Virus record (IMG/VR): IMGVR_UViG_3300024062_000002
Location: 1 to 36,926 of that record
DNA length: 36,926 bases
Direction: 5' to 3' (one strand)
Origin: a virus
The notes under the pieces were generated by a model that saw only the letters and a program-made list of their open reading frames with translations, did no database searches and was not told the DNA's origin. Of the stretch, positions 20,631 through 30,427 are shown one piece after another. The first letter of the stretch is position 1. The number at the start of each line of letters is the position of its first letter. Both the position numbers and the translations under genes were made by a program.

Positions 20631-21296
20631 ATGGCCTCAGTAGGCTATGGTCTATATACATACGGGAAGTCCAACTATGGAACTCCTGTATATCATTTTG
20701 GCGCATCCACAATAGCACAAACATCATCTGCAACTGCAGATGGTAGATTTGTTATTACTGGTGCATCAACCATATCAGCAGTTTCTTCTGCAACAGCAAC
20801 AGGTAGACAAATAGATCGCGGACAAGCGATTATTAGTGCAGTATCTAACGTTACAGCATCTGGTACTCAAATTGATAGGGGTGTTGCAACCATAGCAGGA
20901 ACATCTGGATTTACAGCTGTTGGTATACAAATAGACCTAGGATCTGCAACTATATCTGCAAGTTCTAGTATGACAGCCACAGGTCATCAAATAGACCGTG
21001 GTGTGGTTATAGGTCCAGCAGTATCAGGTATGACAGCTACAGGTAGATTTACTGTAGTTGGTGAAGGAACATTTGCAGAAACTAGCGGATTTGATGCACT
21101 AGGTGGCATTGTATTAACAGGTGCATCTGTAATTGCACAAACAAGTGGATTTAATGCAGTTGGTGGTCTAAAATGGGAAGATATAATTGTTCCTGGTGAG
21201 ACTTGGACCGATCAGATAGTGGCAGATGAAACATGGACCGACCAAGCAAACCTAGATACATCATGGACAACATTAGGCGAACAAGACGCAGCTTAA
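20631..21296 (+). CDS. Structural protein with eight 20-residue beta repeats
   Basis: After a 23-residue aromatic head (MASVGYGLYTYGKSNYGTPV...), residues 24-183 are eight tandem units of exactly 20 aa of the form GxSTIxxxSxxTAxGxxIDR (for example GASTISAVSSATATGRQIDR and GVATIAGTSGFTAVGIQIDL). The end has a second short repeat, ETWTDQ twice and TSWTT once (about 191-215). Such regular small-residue repeats suggest a beta-solenoid or extended fibre in the tail or on the head. No signal peptide. A virion fibre is inferred from position before the tail fibre gene. Confidence 0.75.
   Translation: MASVGYGLYTYGKSNYGTPVYHFGASTIAQTSSATADGRFVITGASTISAVSSATATGRQIDRGQAIISAVSNVTASGTQIDRGVATIAGTSGFTAVGIQIDLGSATISASSSMTATGHQIDRGVVIGPAVSGMTATGRFTVVGEGTFAETSGFDALGGIVLTGASVIAQTSGFNAVGGLKWEDIIVPGETWTDQIVADETWTDQANLDTSWTTLGEQDAA
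20700..21179 (+). repeat. Eight in-frame 60-bp repeats
   Basis: The stretch encodes eight adjacent 20-residue units without indels. DNA identity between units is partial, highest in the segment CAAATAGA(C/T)CG(T/C)GG that encodes QIDRG. Confidence 0.75.
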
Positions 21297-21309
21297 AGGA
21301 TAAAATTTT

Positions 21310-22914
21310 ATGGCAGATACATTTACAACGAATTTAAACTTAACTAAACCAGAAGTAGGAGCATCTACAGATACTTGGGGAACAAAGCTAAACGCTGACC
21401 TTGATACTGTTGATGGTTTATTTAGCGCTACTGGTACTTCAGTAGCTATGAACTTAGACGGAGCAGTTATAGATAGCTCTGTCATTGGTGGTACTACAGC
21501 AGCAGCTGGATCATTCACAACTTTATCAGCAAGCACATCTATAACAGGTACACTAGCTACAGCAGCTCAACCTAATATTACAAGTGTTGGTACTATTACA
21601 GGTTTTACATCAACAGGTATTGATGACAATGCAGATGCTACAGCTATAACTATTGATAGTAGTGAGAATGTTGGAATTGGAACGACTAGTCCTTCTGTTA
21701 ATTTAGAAATTACAGAATCAGGTTCAGCCACAAACTCTGTAGCGGATGTTTTAAGGTTAAATCACATAACATCTGGAACTGCTGCATCAGGCTTAGGTGC
21801 AGGTGTTGTTTTTTCTTCAGAAAGACCTAGTGGTGGTATTAATTTAACAAGAGGTGCTATATATGGTATTTCTGGAAGTGACCCAGATGACGATGGTGCT
21901 TTAGCTTTTTATACTAGAACTAATACAGGTGGTAGTGGTTTTTCTGAAAAAATGCGTATTGATTCTTCAGGCTCGTTGCTAGTAAATACAACAAGTGCAG
22001 GTAGTAATAGATTAAAAGTTGTTGGCGATGCTTCAAGATATGGAATACTATCTGAAAATCTAAGCGGTTATGGTGCTTTCAGTTTAAAATCAACAACAGT
22101 TGCACAAACTTGGTCTATAGGTGCAGTAGATAATAGTTCTAATTCAGATTTATTTATTTATGGTGGTTCATCTGCTGGGACTAAGGTAACTCTTGATTCT
22201 TCAGGCAATGTTGGAATTGGAATTACTGACCCTGACCAAGCATTAGAAATTGGTGCTGGTGGTAAACTAAAATTATCAAGAGCAGATAATGCAAGGTCGT
22301 TACTACTTTTTAATGACAATGATTATGGAACAATAGAAACATCAAATGACCCTATAAAAATTGCTTCTCAATCATACACACGCTTTGATGTTAGCGGCAC
22401 AGAAAGAATGCGTATTAAATCCGATGGGCAGATAACTACACAAGGAGATATTCTTCCCGGTGCTGATATCATTATGGCTAATGGCAGAGGTATAAGTTTT
22501 GCTGCATCATCTAATGCAGGTGGCATGACTTCAGAATTACTTGACGATTATGAAGAAGGTACTTGGACTCCAGTTCTATCAGGTTCAGGATATTCTTTTG
22601 GTACACATAGTGGAGTATATGTAAAAGTAGGGAGAATGGTATATGTTACTGCAATATTAAATATAACTGGAGTAGGTACAGCCAATTCAAGTATTGACTT
22701 TAGTGGATATCCTTTCACAGCATACAATGCAAATAATAATCATCAAGTCGGCACTGTTAGAGAAAGTGCAACAACAGGTAGAATCTATGTTTGTCAAATT
22801 AATGCGAATAACACTATTGGTAGTATAAATTCAATGGATGGTGTATCAAATGGAAGCAATGAAATATTTACAACAGGTAATTACTCTTTATCTATGACTT
22901 ACATGACAGCATAA
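21310..22914 (+). CDS. Tail fibre/receptor-binding protein
   Basis: This 534-aa protein starts with [20 protein letters not shown], a common N-terminal attachment motif in marine phage tail fibres. Repetitive Ser/Thr/Gly beta regions include two copies of the trimeric-fibre motif ([13 protein letters not shown] and [13 protein letters not shown]) and [16 protein letters not shown] units. The C-terminus has a [20 protein letters not shown] knob-like domain that occurs in phage fibres and probably binds the receptor. It likely forms a trimeric fibre at the tail. AAAGG precedes the start. Confidence 0.82.
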   Translation: MADTFTTNLNLTKPEVGASTDTWGTKLNADLDTVDGLFSATGTSVAMNLDGAVIDSSVIGGTTAAAGSFTTLSASTSITGTLATAAQPNITSVGTITGFTSTGIDDNADATAITIDSSENVGIGTTSPSVNLEITESGSATNSVADVLRLNHITSGTAASGLGAGVVFSSERPSGGINLTRGAIYGISGSDPDDDGALAFYTRTNTGGSGFSEKMRIDSSGSLLVNTTSAGSNRLKVVGDASRYGILSENLSGYGAFSLKSTTVAQTWSIGAVDNSSNSDLFIYGGSSAGTKVTLDSSGNVGIGITDPDQALEIGAGGKLKLSRADNARSLLLFNDNDYGTIETSNDPIKIASQSYTRFDVSGTERMRIKSDGQITTQGDILPGADIIMANGRGISFAASSNAGGMTSELLDDYEEGTWTPVLSGSGYSFGTHSGVYVKVGRMVYVTAILNITGVGTANSSIDFSGYPFTAYNANNNHQVGTVRESATTGRIYVCQINANNTIGSINSMDGVSNGSNEIFTTGNYSLSMTYMTA

Positions 22915-22928
22915 CAATTTAACTAATA

Positions 22929-22948
22929 TACCTAGTGGATTCTAGGTA
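22929..22948 (+). other. Perfect stem-loop after tail fibre gene
   Basis: TACCTAG and CTAGGTA pair around TGGATT (7-bp stem) in the 55-bp gap. No T-run follows, so it is probably an mRNA-processing or stabilising hairpin rather than a terminator. AAAGGAG (about 22955-22961) serves the next gene. Confidence 0.5.
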
Positions 22949-22969
22949 CGGACAAAAGGAGAAAATAGA

Positions 22970-23263
22970 ATGGCAATAACAAAAGAAATAATAGAAGATA
23001 AAATAGAAGTTGTAGGAGACTACAAAACTATACAAGTAAGAACAGCTACAGTCATCAAAGAAGATGGTGTAGAGCTATCAAGGTCTTTTCATAGACATTC
23101 ATTAGAATGTGTAAGCTCTGTACAAAACGATGACGATAGTTGGACTCATACAGATACAGACGTGTCTGGTGAAAGTTCTGAAGTCCAAGGTATCGCAAAT
23201 GCAGTATGGACAACAGAAGTAAAAAACGCTAAGAAAACAGCTAACGAAAACGCAGGAGTTTAA
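22970..23263 (+). CDS. Small phage protein, 97 aa, probable virion-associated
   Basis: A beta-rich N-terminus (ITKEIIEDKIEVVGDYKTIQ then VRTATVIKEDGVELSRSFHR) and an acidic middle. To my recollection the VRTATVIKEDGxELSRSFHR core recurs in small marine phage proteins near tail fibres, without known function. It has a strong AAAGGAG ribosome site. Confidence 0.75.
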   Translation: MAITKEIIEDKIEVVGDYKTIQVRTATVIKEDGVELSRSFHRHSLECVSSVQNDDDSWTHTDTDVSGESSEVQGIANAVWTTEVKNAKKTANENAGV

Positions 23264-23265
23264 TA

Positions 23266-23607
23266 ATGGCAAATACATATACATGGGATTGCAAAACAGT
23301 TGACACATATCCAACACACGACAGTCATTCAGACGTTGTTTACAACGTACATTGGCGATTAAACGCAGAGAGCGATCAACAAGACGCTGAAGGTAATAAC
23401 TATTCAGCTTCTGTTTATGGTACTCATAGCGTTAATGCAGACGATATATCAAGTTTTATACCTTTTGCAGATCTTACCAATGACACAGTTACTGGTTGGG
23501 TTACAGCAGGTATGGGTGATGATGAAGTCGCTAATCTAAAAACTGGATTAGACGCACAAATCGCATTACTAATTACACCAACATCTGTTACTAAAACCAT
23601 AGGTTAA
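23266..23607 (+). CDS. Small phage protein, 113 aa, probable virion-associated
   Basis: Begins MANTYTWDCKTVDTYPTHDS and contains VVYNVHWRLNAESDQQ and FADLTNDTVTGWVTAG. This YTWxF...VVxxVHWRL pattern is a known small domain found next to the previous type in marine phages. Start 2 bp after the previous stop. Role unknown, possibly fibre assembly. Confidence 0.75.
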   Translation: MANTYTWDCKTVDTYPTHDSHSDVVYNVHWRLNAESDQQDAEGNNYSASVYGTHSVNADDISSFIPFADLTNDTVTGWVTAGMGDDEVANLKTGLDAQIALLITPTSVTKTIG

Positions 23608-23609
23608 AC

Positions 23610-25118
23610 ATGGCACTATTGCCTGTAACTCCGCCCGCTGGCATAGTCAAAAACGGTACTGACTATGCTAACAAAGGTCGTTGGGTTGACGGCAATCTTG
23701 TGCGTTTTGAAAACGGATTTCTTAAACCTATTGGTGGTTGGTCTAAACTAAAAACTACAGCACTTGATGGTGAACCTATAGGTATGTATGCCTATAAAGA
23801 TAACTTAGGTGCATCTGTTTTAGCTGTTGGTACAAGACAAAAAGTTTATGTCTTATACGACAACACATGGACTGATATAACACCATCTGGTTTTGTAAAC
23901 GATGCCTCTAATGATCCTCTTGGTTATGGTGCATACCACTATAACGTGGAAGATTATGGCGATGCTAGAAGTCAATCTGGACTACCTCTTGATACAGGTC
24001 ATTTCTCCTTTGATAACTGGGGTGAGGATTTAGTCTTTTGTTTTTCTGGTGACGGTAAAATCTACAAATGGCAACCCAATTCAGGCGGTACAGCAGATAC
24101 CATTGGTACAGTCGTAACAAACGCTCCTACAGGCTGTCAGGCTGTTCTAGTGACTAATGAAAGGCATTTAGTTGCTATTGGTTCTGGTGGTGACCCTAGA
24201 AAGGTAGCTTGGAGTGATAGAGAAGACAGAAACACTTGGACATCTTTAGCTACTAACACAGCAGGTGATGTGCAAATACCTACAGGTGGTCGTGCATTAT
24301 TAGCAGTTAAATACCAAAACGATGTCATAATTTTTAGTGATACTGGTATAGATAGAATGAGCTATGTAGGTTCACCTTTTGTTTATGGTATAACCGCAGC
24401 AGGTGCAAACTGTAAAGCAGTTAGTAGAAGATCAGTCGTACAAACAGGAAACTTTCTAGCGTGGATGGGTGAAAACTCATTCTTTGTTTACGATGGTGTT
24501 GTGCGTGAAATACCATGCGATGTGCATGATTTTGTCTACGACCAACTAAATGTACCAGGAAGGAAAGCTTGTTGGGGTGGACACAACTCTAATTTTAACG
24601 AAATATGGTGGGGATTTCCAAGTGGTGATGGTATATATAAACCAAACAAATATGTAATATGGAATTACTTAGAAAACACCTGGTCTATAGGCTCAATGGA
24701 TAGAGGATGTTGGATTGACCAAGGTGCGTTTGATTATCCTATAGCAGGTGATTCAAATGGTTTTATTTATCAACACGAATCAACCACATTATCTAATTCA
24801 CCAAACTTAAATAGTGATGTGCCGTTCTGCACAAGCGGTCCAATAGAACTAGGTAATGGTGATAACTATGTGCAATGTAATCAGATTATTCCAGATGAAG
24901 AAGCAAACACATTACCAGGTGTAACCATAAGTTTTAAAGGTAAGTTTACCCCATTAGGTAGCGAAACAGACTTTGGTAGTTTTACCTTTGAAAATGATGG
25001 ATATACCGATGCTAGGTTTACAGCAAGACAAGTACAGATGACTGTAACAGGTAGCACTACACAAGATTTTCAAGTTGGTAATATAAGATTAAATATTAGA
25101 CCAAGAGGTAGGAGATAA
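23610..25118 (+). CDS. Tail hub / packaged-DNA stabilisation protein, P22 gp10-like
   Basis: This 502-aa protein starts LLPVTPPAGIVKNGTDYANK then GRWVDGNLVRFENGFLKPIG. These features, with repeats resembling beta-propeller blades (WSDREDRNTWTSLA; FSDTGIDRMSYVG; GENSFFVYDGVVREIPCDVH; WNYLENTWSIGSMDRG), match the family annotated as P22 gp10-like stabilisation or nozzle protein. It should sit under the adaptor and keep DNA in the capsid. The C-terminus is beta-rich and ends with basic RPRGRR. It overlaps the next gene by TAATG. Confidence 0.82.
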   Translation: MALLPVTPPAGIVKNGTDYANKGRWVDGNLVRFENGFLKPIGGWSKLKTTALDGEPIGMYAYKDNLGASVLAVGTRQKVYVLYDNTWTDITPSGFVNDASNDPLGYGAYHYNVEDYGDARSQSGLPLDTGHFSFDNWGEDLVFCFSGDGKIYKWQPNSGGTADTIGTVVTNAPTGCQAVLVTNERHLVAIGSGGDPRKVAWSDREDRNTWTSLATNTAGDVQIPTGGRALLAVKYQNDVIIFSDTGIDRMSYVGSPFVYGITAAGANCKAVSRRSVVQTGNFLAWMGENSFFVYDGVVREIPCDVHDFVYDQLNVPGRKACWGGHNSNFNEIWWGFPSGDGIYKPNKYVIWNYLENTWSIGSMDRGCWIDQGAFDYPIAGDSNGFIYQHESTTLSNSPNLNSDVPFCTSGPIELGNGDNYVQCNQIIPDEEANTLPGVTISFKGKFTPLGSETDFGSFTFENDGYTDARFTARQVQMTVTGSTTQDFQVGNIRLNIRPRGRR

Positions 25119-25483
25119 TGGATTTATCCTCACAAAGACAATATATACAAAGGGCAATTAATGTTAAGTATGCTTTTACAGCTACTACACAACAAACTAT
25201 TTATACTGCACCAACAGGAGATGATTTTGATTTTGCAATTATAAAAAGTTTTTTAGCTTGCGATCATGGTAATCAACAAACCGATATAAACGTATCTATT
25301 ACAGACACAGGCTCTAATGAGTTTTTTATTTACAAAGAAAAAAACATATCAGCACACGAAACTATAGAATTACAAACTAATGAGGGTATAACTATACAAC
25401 AAGGCGAAATTGTAAAAGCACAAGTTAGCCACGCAAACATACATTTAGTATTAAGTATCATAGAATATGCAAGAGGCGACTAA
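25118..25483 (+). CDS. Small structural protein, 121 aa
   Basis: A beta-rich protein (TATTQQTIYTAPTGDDFDFA; FFIYKEKNISAHETIELQTN) located between tail hub and ejection genes. It looks like a small beta-sandwich virion protein. It overlaps the next gene by 17 nt in another frame. Confidence 0.7.
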   Translation: MDLSSQRQYIQRAINVKYAFTATTQQTIYTAPTGDDFDFAIIKSFLACDHGNQQTDINVSITDTGSNEFFIYKEKNISAHETIELQTNEGITIQQGEIVKAQVSHANIHLVLSIIEYARGD

Positions 25484-25874
25484 TAAAGTAGTAAACATAC
25501 AAGAGGCTAAAAGAGAGCCTTGGGAAATTGAATGGGAAAGATGTAAGCCGTATATAGCAAAGGCTGTAAAACATCAAGATTCCTATACAATCGATGACAT
25601 AGAGGATAAAATAAGGAATGGAATATTCCATTTATGGCCAGGCAAAAAGTCTGCATACATAACAGAATTTGTAATATATCCACAAGTGAAAGCCATGAAC
25701 CTTTTATTTTGTGGTGGAGATTACGAAGAATTAGAAGAGATGCTGCCTTATATAGAAGAGTTCGCTAAGAAAGCTGGCATAAAAAGGCTTTACGGCGGTG
25801 GCAGAAAAGGATGGATTAGAAAGATAAAACATCTAGGATTTGAAACAGAATATTTAATTAGAAAAGACTTATGA
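25467..25874 (+). CDS. Phage protein, GNAT-like fold possible, 135 aa
   Basis: The segment GIFHLWPGKKSAYITEFVIY is followed by NLLFCGGDYEELEEMLPYIE and GIKRLYGGGRKGWIRKIKHL. The alternating beta-alpha order with a RxGWxRxxKxxG end resembles small phage proteins with an acetyltransferase-like fold, found beside tail genes of many podoviruses. Catalysis is not proven. Stop overlaps the next ATG (ATGA). Confidence 0.7.
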   Translation: MQEATNKVVNIQEAKREPWEIEWERCKPYIAKAVKHQDSYTIDDIEDKIRNGIFHLWPGKKSAYITEFVIYPQVKAMNLLFCGGDYEELEEMLPYIEEFAKKAGIKRLYGGGRKGWIRKIKHLGFETEYLIRKDL

Positions 25875-27028
25875 GTAAAGGCAAAACAACAACAGTATCA
25901 GAAGCAAGTTTACCAGCGTTCCAAGAAGCACAATTTAAAGAGCTTTTTGGTGCAGCTAAAGGTGTAGCACAACAACCATTCTTACCCTATACAGGACCAA
26001 TGGTTGCTGGTTTTTCACCAGATCAACTACGACAATTTCAAGCTACTAGAGGTATGTTTGAATCTGGTATGGGTTATGACCCAACACAAGCCTTACAAGG
26101 TATGGCACAAGAACAGTTTAAGCCTACGATTCAACCTGTTACTGGTTTTGAAGCACCAACCATAGAAGCAACACAAGCTCCAGGTGCAGCACAAATAGGT
26201 CCAGTATCTACTCCACAATTTCAAGGTTTACTAAGCCAAGACATAGGCGCTTATCAATCTCCGTATCAACAACAAGTTATAGACCTAGCAATGGGCGACA
26301 TACAGCGACAAGCTGACATAGCGCGTGGCGGTGCGCAGGATAGAGCAATTAGATCAGGTGCTTTTGGTGGTTCAAGATCTGCAATACTAGAATCTGAATC
26401 ACAAAGACCTTACGCAGAGGCAATGGCTAGAACAGCCGCTGGTTTAAGACAGTCAGGCTTTGAGCAGGCACAAACAGCAGCGCAGGCTGATTTAGCAAGA
26501 CAACAACAGTTAGGTATGTTTGGTTCAGAGCAACAACAACAAAGAGCATTACAACAAGCACAACTTGGTCAACAAGCAGGTATCTTTGGTGCAGAACTAG
26601 GACAACAAAGAAGGATGCAACAAGCACAACTACAACAACAAAGACAATTAGGTGGCTTAGATATTGCTGGCAGAGCTGCATTGAGTCAGCCACAGTTAGA
26701 AATGCAGGCAAGACAACAAAGAGCAGGCTTGCTAGGTGGCTTACAAGGACAGCAAATACAACAATTAGGATTGCTAGGAGGCGCGGGTGCGCAGCAGCAG
26801 GCGCTACAACAAAGAGCAATCGATGCACAAAGAGGCGAGTTCCAAAGAGCGCTTGGTTATGGACCACAACAAATTGGTTTATTACAAGCTGGCATGGGTA
26901 CACCATTGGTAACCACATCAACAACTGGTAAACAAAGCACAGGTCTTGGAGATGTGCTAGGAGGAGCTGCTGGACTTCTTGGCTCTGCGTGGACTGGTGG
27001 ATTTAATCCTTTTGGTTTTTTAAAGTAG
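25871..27028 (+). CDS. Gln/Ala-rich probable ejection (DNA transfer) protein
   Basis: This 385-aa protein has a Pro/Gly-rich N-terminus (LPYTGPMVAGFSPDQLRQFQ), the motif YQSPYQQQVIDLAMGDIQRQ, then IRSGAFGGSRSAILESE and a long Gln/Ala/Leu-rich helical part (about 190-310). It ends with Gly-rich GLGDVLGGAAGLLGSAWTGG. Proteins of this type occur in the tail/internal virion region of many marine phages, often annotated as DNA transfer proteins. The helices and glycine-rich end suggest a channel-forming ejection protein. Inferred from composition and position. Confidence 0.7.
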   Translation: MSKGKTTTVSEASLPAFQEAQFKELFGAAKGVAQQPFLPYTGPMVAGFSPDQLRQFQATRGMFESGMGYDPTQALQGMAQEQFKPTIQPVTGFEAPTIEATQAPGAAQIGPVSTPQFQGLLSQDIGAYQSPYQQQVIDLAMGDIQRQADIARGGAQDRAIRSGAFGGSRSAILESESQRPYAEAMARTAAGLRQSGFEQAQTAAQADLARQQQLGMFGSEQQQQRALQQAQLGQQAGIFGAELGQQRRMQQAQLQQQRQLGGLDIAGRAALSQPQLEMQARQQRAGLLGGLQGQQIQQLGLLGGAGAQQQALQQRAIDAQRGEFQRALGYGPQQIGLLQAGMGTPLVTTSTTGKQSTGLGDVLGGAAGLLGSAWTGGFNPFGFLK

Positions 27029-27037
27029 GAAAATAAT

Positions 27038-28282
27038 ATGGCAATTTTAAATAATCAACCATTTATTAACACAGGTTTGTTTGATGATATTAATAAAACT
27101 AATAATCAAATAAGTTCTATGAATATACCTCAAGCACCTCAAGCACCTCAAGCACCACAAGTGCCACAGATTGACCCAATGATTAAAAGGCAAAGATATG
27201 GAAACATGATGCTTGCTTTATCTGATGTTTTGAAAGGAAGAGATCCATCACAAGGCGTTTTACAAAGACAGCAAATGATAGCTCAGCAACAAGCACAGGC
27301 TAAACAACAAAAATTAATAGAAGATTACAAATTAAAAAATCCAGAAATGGCTGGGCGTATTGACGCGATAATGGCAGGTATACCTGAAAGTATGTTGGGT
27401 AGTGGTGAAAGAAAAATTATAAAAGCTGCTGATGGATATAATTATTATGCAGATACTGGTAAAAGAGTTTTACCTGGTGTTGAAAAAGAACGATCAGTTG
27501 ACAGTCAAACAACAGAGTACAAAAACTATGTAAACTCATTAGAAAAAGGAGAAATTCCAACTGGTGCGGGATTTCTTGCATACCAAGACAGAAATATTAA
27601 AAAAGATAAAATGTCATACGACATGAAACAAGATGTTAATAGTTATTGGAGATACACCGAAGGTCCAATGAAGGGGCAGAGAGTTTTTCCAGATGTTACA
27701 AAAGAAAAAGAAGAAGAAGAAAAAGAACCCTACAATATTGGTGACGAGGATAAATTACGAGATGATTATAGATCTGAGTCAAAAGAATTTGTAAATGTAA
27801 GAAATGCTTTTGGAAGAATATTATCTGTAGAGCCTACAGCAGCTGGTGACTTATCTTTAATATTTAATTATATGAAAATGTTAGATCCTGGCTCAGTAGT
27901 AAGGGAGTCTGAATATGAAAATGCAGCACAATCTGGTGCTTTTGGAGAAAGGGTTAAAGCCGCATATTTAAGATATAAATCTGGTGAAAGACTTACAGAG
28001 TCTATGAGAAAAGATTTTAAAACACAAGCAAATAATTTATATCAAACACAATCAGATAATCAATCTTATGTGATGGAAGAATTTAAAAATTTAGCTGAAG
28101 AGTATGGTATGAAACCATCAAGAATAGTACAAAATTATGGTAGCCCAATAGAAGATAAATTACTAGAAATAGAATTAAAATCCTTACCATTAAATGAATT
28201 AGCAACATTAGATTTATCACAATACTCAGAAAAACAATTAGACATTATTAAAAAAGTTATAGAATCTAAAGGGAAACAATAA
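27038..28282 (+). CDS. Probable internal virion protein, 414 aa
   Basis: The N-terminus has tandem PQAPQAPQAP (about 32-45, from a 9-bp DNA repeat near 27130) and a Gln-rich helix; the central part is charged (KEKEEEEKEPYNIGDEDKLR). A helical C-terminal half includes VFGR-type EFVNVRNAFGRILSVEPTAA and MKMLDPGSVVRESEYENAAQ, which resembles a segment seen in structural or ejection proteins of podoviruses. No enzyme motif. Lying between two probable ejection proteins, it likely enters the cell with the DNA. Confidence 0.7.
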   Translation: MAILNNQPFINTGLFDDINKTNNQISSMNIPQAPQAPQAPQVPQIDPMIKRQRYGNMMLALSDVLKGRDPSQGVLQRQQMIAQQQAQAKQQKLIEDYKLKNPEMAGRIDAIMAGIPESMLGSGERKIIKAADGYNYYADTGKRVLPGVEKERSVDSQTTEYKNYVNSLEKGEIPTGAGFLAYQDRNIKKDKMSYDMKQDVNSYWRYTEGPMKGQRVFPDVTKEKEEEEKEPYNIGDEDKLRDDYRSESKEFVNVRNAFGRILSVEPTAAGDLSLIFNYMKMLDPGSVVRESEYENAAQSGAFGERVKAAYLRYKSGERLTESMRKDFKTQANNLYQTQSDNQSYVMEEFKNLAEEYGMKPSRIVQNYGSPIEDKLLEIELKSLPLNELATLDLSQYSEKQLDIIKKVIESKGKQ

Positions 28283-30423
28283 TGGCAACCTTAGAAGAAA
28301 TTAAAAAGCTTCAACAAGGATTACAAGAACAAGAGCTTGTTGTAACTGAAGAAGAAGCAGAGCCTACAATACCCTATTTATCTGGTTTAAAATCACAAGC
28401 CTTACAGGGTTTAACCTTTGGACTTTCTGATGAGGTTGGTGCTGCTATAGGTTCTCTAGGTTCTTTATTTACAGATGAAACTTTTTCAGAATCTTTTGAT
28501 AGAAGATTAAAAGAATCAAAAGAAGATTTACAAGCATTTCAAAAAGCAAATCCAAAATCAGCTTTAGGTGCTGAGATAGTTGGTTCAGTTGCGCCAGCTG
28601 TAGCATCATTGTTATTAATGCCTTTCACAGGTGGAGCAAGTGGAACAGGTGCTGTTGCTGCAAGTGCTAGAATTTTAAGCAACCCATTGCTTGCTGGTAA
28701 AATTGCTAAGCCTGGTTCTGGATTATTAAGCAGAGCAGCAGAGGGAGCTAAGGTTGGAGCATTGCAAGGAGGAATATCTGGAGTTGGCTATGCTGAAGGT
28801 GGTACAGAAGAAAGACTTTTTGGCGGTGCTTTGGGTGCAACAGCTGGTGGTGTTTTGGGCGCAGCAATACCAACAACTTTGGAAGGCGCAGGAAAATTAA
28901 CTAACATAATTTCGTCAAGACAAGGAAAATTCAATAAAGAAGATGTTAAATCAATAAGAATTATTGCAGATCAGTTTGCAAGAGATGAAATACCTATCGA
29001 AACAGTTTTGCAAAAAATACAAGACAACATTGCTGCCGACAAACTTATTGGCTTAACTCCTGTAGAAATATTATCAGATTATGGTAATGATGCCGTAACA
29101 AGAAAGTTAAGAGGAATTAAAACAAGAGTTCCTGGAATGAACATTGAAAAGCAATTAATTGAAAGAACGTCTGGTACAGTTGAACAAAAAGCAGCTGCTT
29201 TAGATGCTTTAGAAGATCCAAATATACAATCATCAAGAATATTAAAATCTTTAGAAGATGTAACTAAACAAACTTTAAAAACACCAAAAATAGATTTATC
29301 AGGTGGGGTAGATGATTTAATTGACACCATAGATTCTTATTTAGGTCCTATGTATGAACAAGCTTTTATAAAAAATCAGCAGGTAGGAAATTTAGATTTA
29401 TACAAATACTTACAAAATCCTGTTATAAGAGAAGCATACGAAGATGCAAGAAACGCATACAGAGAAAAATTAATAGCAAATGGAAGAAAACCAAATGCCA
29501 TACCTCCTATTAGAAATTTATTTTTAAAAGATAAAGGAAAAATAATAGGCGTAAACAAACAACTACCATTAGAGTTTTTGGATTTAATTAAAAAATCAGC
29601 AGATCAGCAAACTTATGAAAAAGTTGTAAGCGGTTCTTTAAGTAAAGAAAGAGCAAGAGATAGAAAAAAACTTGCAAATAATTTTAGAGATTTATTAAAA
29701 GAATCTACTATTGGTGATGAATATGTTGAGGTTTTAAAATTAGGTTCTGATAAATTTGCATTGTTAGATGCTTTTGAAAAAGGAGCAATTTCACACAAAC
29801 CATCATCTTCAGCTAAAGCATTTTTTAATGAATATAATAATTTAAAAACAAATGTAGAAAAAGATGCTTTTAAGGTTGGTGTGTTTCAAGAAATATATAA
29901 TCAAATAAATAAAACTGGAGATAATATTAATTTAGTAAAAAAAATATTTGACTCTCCAGACTTGCGACAAAAATTATCTATATTATTTGAAAATGACATA
30001 GATGCTAGAGGTCAGTTTATTAATAAATTAATAAGAGAATCAAATATAAGTTTAAAAACTGGAACTATAATAGGTGGTTCAAATACAGCAGAAAAATTAT
30101 TAGATGCCGAAGATGCTGTTCAAGCTCTTTCAGACTTAACTGTTGCAGGAACAGCTCCAACAAGCTCAGCTGGTATAAGAGCTATAGCAACTACTGTTAA
30201 TAAGGCTAGAGATATTATTTCTAATCCAACAGAAAAAAGAGCTAGAAGTATTGGTAATGTTTTATTAGAACAAAATCCACAAAGGCAACAAGAGATATTA
30301 GAGCTTATGCAACAATTACAAGGAAGTAGACAATTTAAAGAAAAGCTTTTAAGTGATGTCGGAGGCGGTTCTATTAGATATGGTTCACAACAATTTCCAC
30401 AATTTTTGAACGAACCACAATAA
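28282..30423 (+). CDS. Large probable ejection/internal virion protein, 713 aa
   Basis: The N-terminal 200 residues are Gly/Ala-rich and hydrophobic (SALGAEIVGSVAPAVASLLL; LFGGALGATAGGVLGAAIPT), a glycine-zipper pattern that can insert into membranes. A helical region follows (KLIGLTPVEILSDYGNDAVT; VRKLRG-like segments), with a Lys-rich C-terminal two thirds. This layout and its place at the end of the tail module fit the internal proteins that form a channel across the cell envelope for DNA entry. No lytic transglycosylase motif is seen. Start overlaps the previous stop (TAATG). Confidence 0.75.
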   Translation: MATLEEIKKLQQGLQEQELVVTEEEAEPTIPYLSGLKSQALQGLTFGLSDEVGAAIGSLGSLFTDETFSESFDRRLKESKEDLQAFQKANPKSALGAEIVGSVAPAVASLLLMPFTGGASGTGAVAASARILSNPLLAGKIAKPGSGLLSRAAEGAKVGALQGGISGVGYAEGGTEERLFGGALGATAGGVLGAAIPTTLEGAGKLTNIISSRQGKFNKEDVKSIRIIADQFARDEIPIETVLQKIQDNIAADKLIGLTPVEILSDYGNDAVTRKLRGIKTRVPGMNIEKQLIERTSGTVEQKAAALDALEDPNIQSSRILKSLEDVTKQTLKTPKIDLSGGVDDLIDTIDSYLGPMYEQAFIKNQQVGNLDLYKYLQNPVIREAYEDARNAYREKLIANGRKPNAIPPIRNLFLKDKGKIIGVNKQLPLEFLDLIKKSADQQTYEKVVSGSLSKERARDRKKLANNFRDLLKESTIGDEYVEVLKLGSDKFALLDAFEKGAISHKPSSSAKAFFNEYNNLKTNVEKDAFKVGVFQEIYNQINKTGDNINLVKKIFDSPDLRQKLSILFENDIDARGQFINKLIRESNISLKTGTIIGGSNTAEKLLDAEDAVQALSDLTVAGTAPTSSAGIRAIATTVNKARDIISNPTEKRARSIGNVLLEQNPQRQQEILELMQQLQGSRQFKEKLLSDVGGGSIRYGSQQFPQFLNEPQ

Positions 30424-30427
30424 CCCC

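Noticed and set aside
20700-21179. CRISPR-like array
   Set aside because: The 60-bp units are in-frame coding repeats with divergent DNA and no constant repeat/variable spacer pattern.
22929-22948. Intrinsic terminator after the tail fibre gene
   Set aside because: The stem is perfect but no T-run follows; kept only as a hairpin.
26427-26924. 165-aa open frame on the minus strand
   Set aside because: Antisense to the Gln-rich ejection gene; its Val/Leu richness is a shadow of CAA/CAG codons.
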